From: Rhodoligotrophos sp. CJ14
GTDB taxonomy: Bacteria; Pseudomonadota; Alphaproteobacteria; Rhizobiales; Im1
Assembly: GCF_038811545.1 (NCBI RefSeq)
Contig: NZ_CP133319.1
Span: forward strand, 3,430,001-3,494,000
Direction of reading: 5' to 3'
DNA: 64,000 bases
Below, one piece after another: positions 63,916 through 64,000 of the stretch; the first letter of the stretch is position 1; every line of letters begins with the position of its first letter. The position numbers and the translations under genes were made by a program. The notes under the pieces are model-generated. The model made no database searches. It was given only the letters and a program-made list of their open reading frames with translations, and was not told where the DNA came from.

Positions 63916-64000
63916 CAGCTGGAACTTTGTCTAAAGCGTAGCGGAGAGTGGCGCTTGGCAAAGCGTCAGGCTGTTCCTATGTTAGGTCGGAGCTGTCCGG
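63916..64000. other. Intergenic tail at the window edge
   Basis: The last 85 bases follow tilS. They contain CTAAAGCG, a short match to the end of the dispersed repeat, and probably the upstream region of the next gene. No coding start is visible. Confidence 0.35.

Overview
The window is chromosomal DNA of a high-GC alphaproteobacterium, most likely Hyphomicrobiales (Rhizobiales). This rests on several lineage-typical genes seen together: GapR (DUF2312), the DUF1013 regulator TrcR, RcdA (DUF1465), DUF4164, DUF1192, the small aa3-oxidase subunit IV beside a three-gene pntAA-AB-B operon, cysteine-free L31, and the zapA-6S RNA-ygfA order. No rRNA, tRNA, CRISPR array, prophage or transposase gene was recognised. 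The content is mostly housekeeping, so the less ordinary signals lie in intergenic regions and a few odd paralogues.

Layout. 1-8.3 kb: a MetE-like fragment cut by the window edge, an enoyl-CoA hydratase/isomerase, a MaoC hydratase, a metallo-beta-lactamase-fold protein overlapping dapF, aqpZ, rpmJ, a TPR protein, pyk and a DUF1036 protein. 8.5-16 kb: N-formylglutamate amidohydrolase, DUF1244, gapR, then a cell-wall block (DUF882/M15-like protein and a large L,D-transpeptidase) and a sigma-54 response regulator. 16.3-23 kb: pepF, an ABC1-family kinase and the transhydrogenase operon. 23-36 kb: an orphan MscS C-terminal domain, rpsU, purEK, two divergent DUF465 genes, two acyl-CoA ligases, opgC, an SDR, trcR, a quinone oxidoreductase, DUF1192 and rcdA. 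36-42.6 kb: rpmE, an ABC exporter, a MotA/ExbB-like plus OmpA-like membrane pair, suhB and efp. 42.8-50.8 kb: the glycolytic run tkt-gap-pgk-fba, a ThiE-like gene, a Sel1 protein, DUF4164 and zapA. 50.8-64 kb: 6S RNA, ygfA, a YmdB-type phosphoesterase, yebC, lysE, ruvCAB, ybgC, tolQRAB-pal-cpoB and tilS.

How the genes work together. tkt, gap, pgk, fba and pyk supply central carbon flow, and pntAA/AB/B links NADH and NADPH through the proton gradient. ruvCAB resolves Holliday junctions. The Tol-Pal system, CpoB, ZapA, the L,D-transpeptidase and the DUF882 protein belong to envelope growth and division. GapR, TrcR and RcdA belong to the alphaproteobacterial cell-cycle network, and a perfect CtrA-type site (TTAA-N7-TTAAC) lies upstream of the DUF882 gene.

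Most notable intergenic signals: a dispersed palindromic repeat of about 100 bp in four copies, a three-hairpin small-RNA candidate upstream of rcdA with CCUCC-type motifs and a strong terminator, overlapping alternative hairpins near 12.1 kb, and a syntenic 6S RNA.
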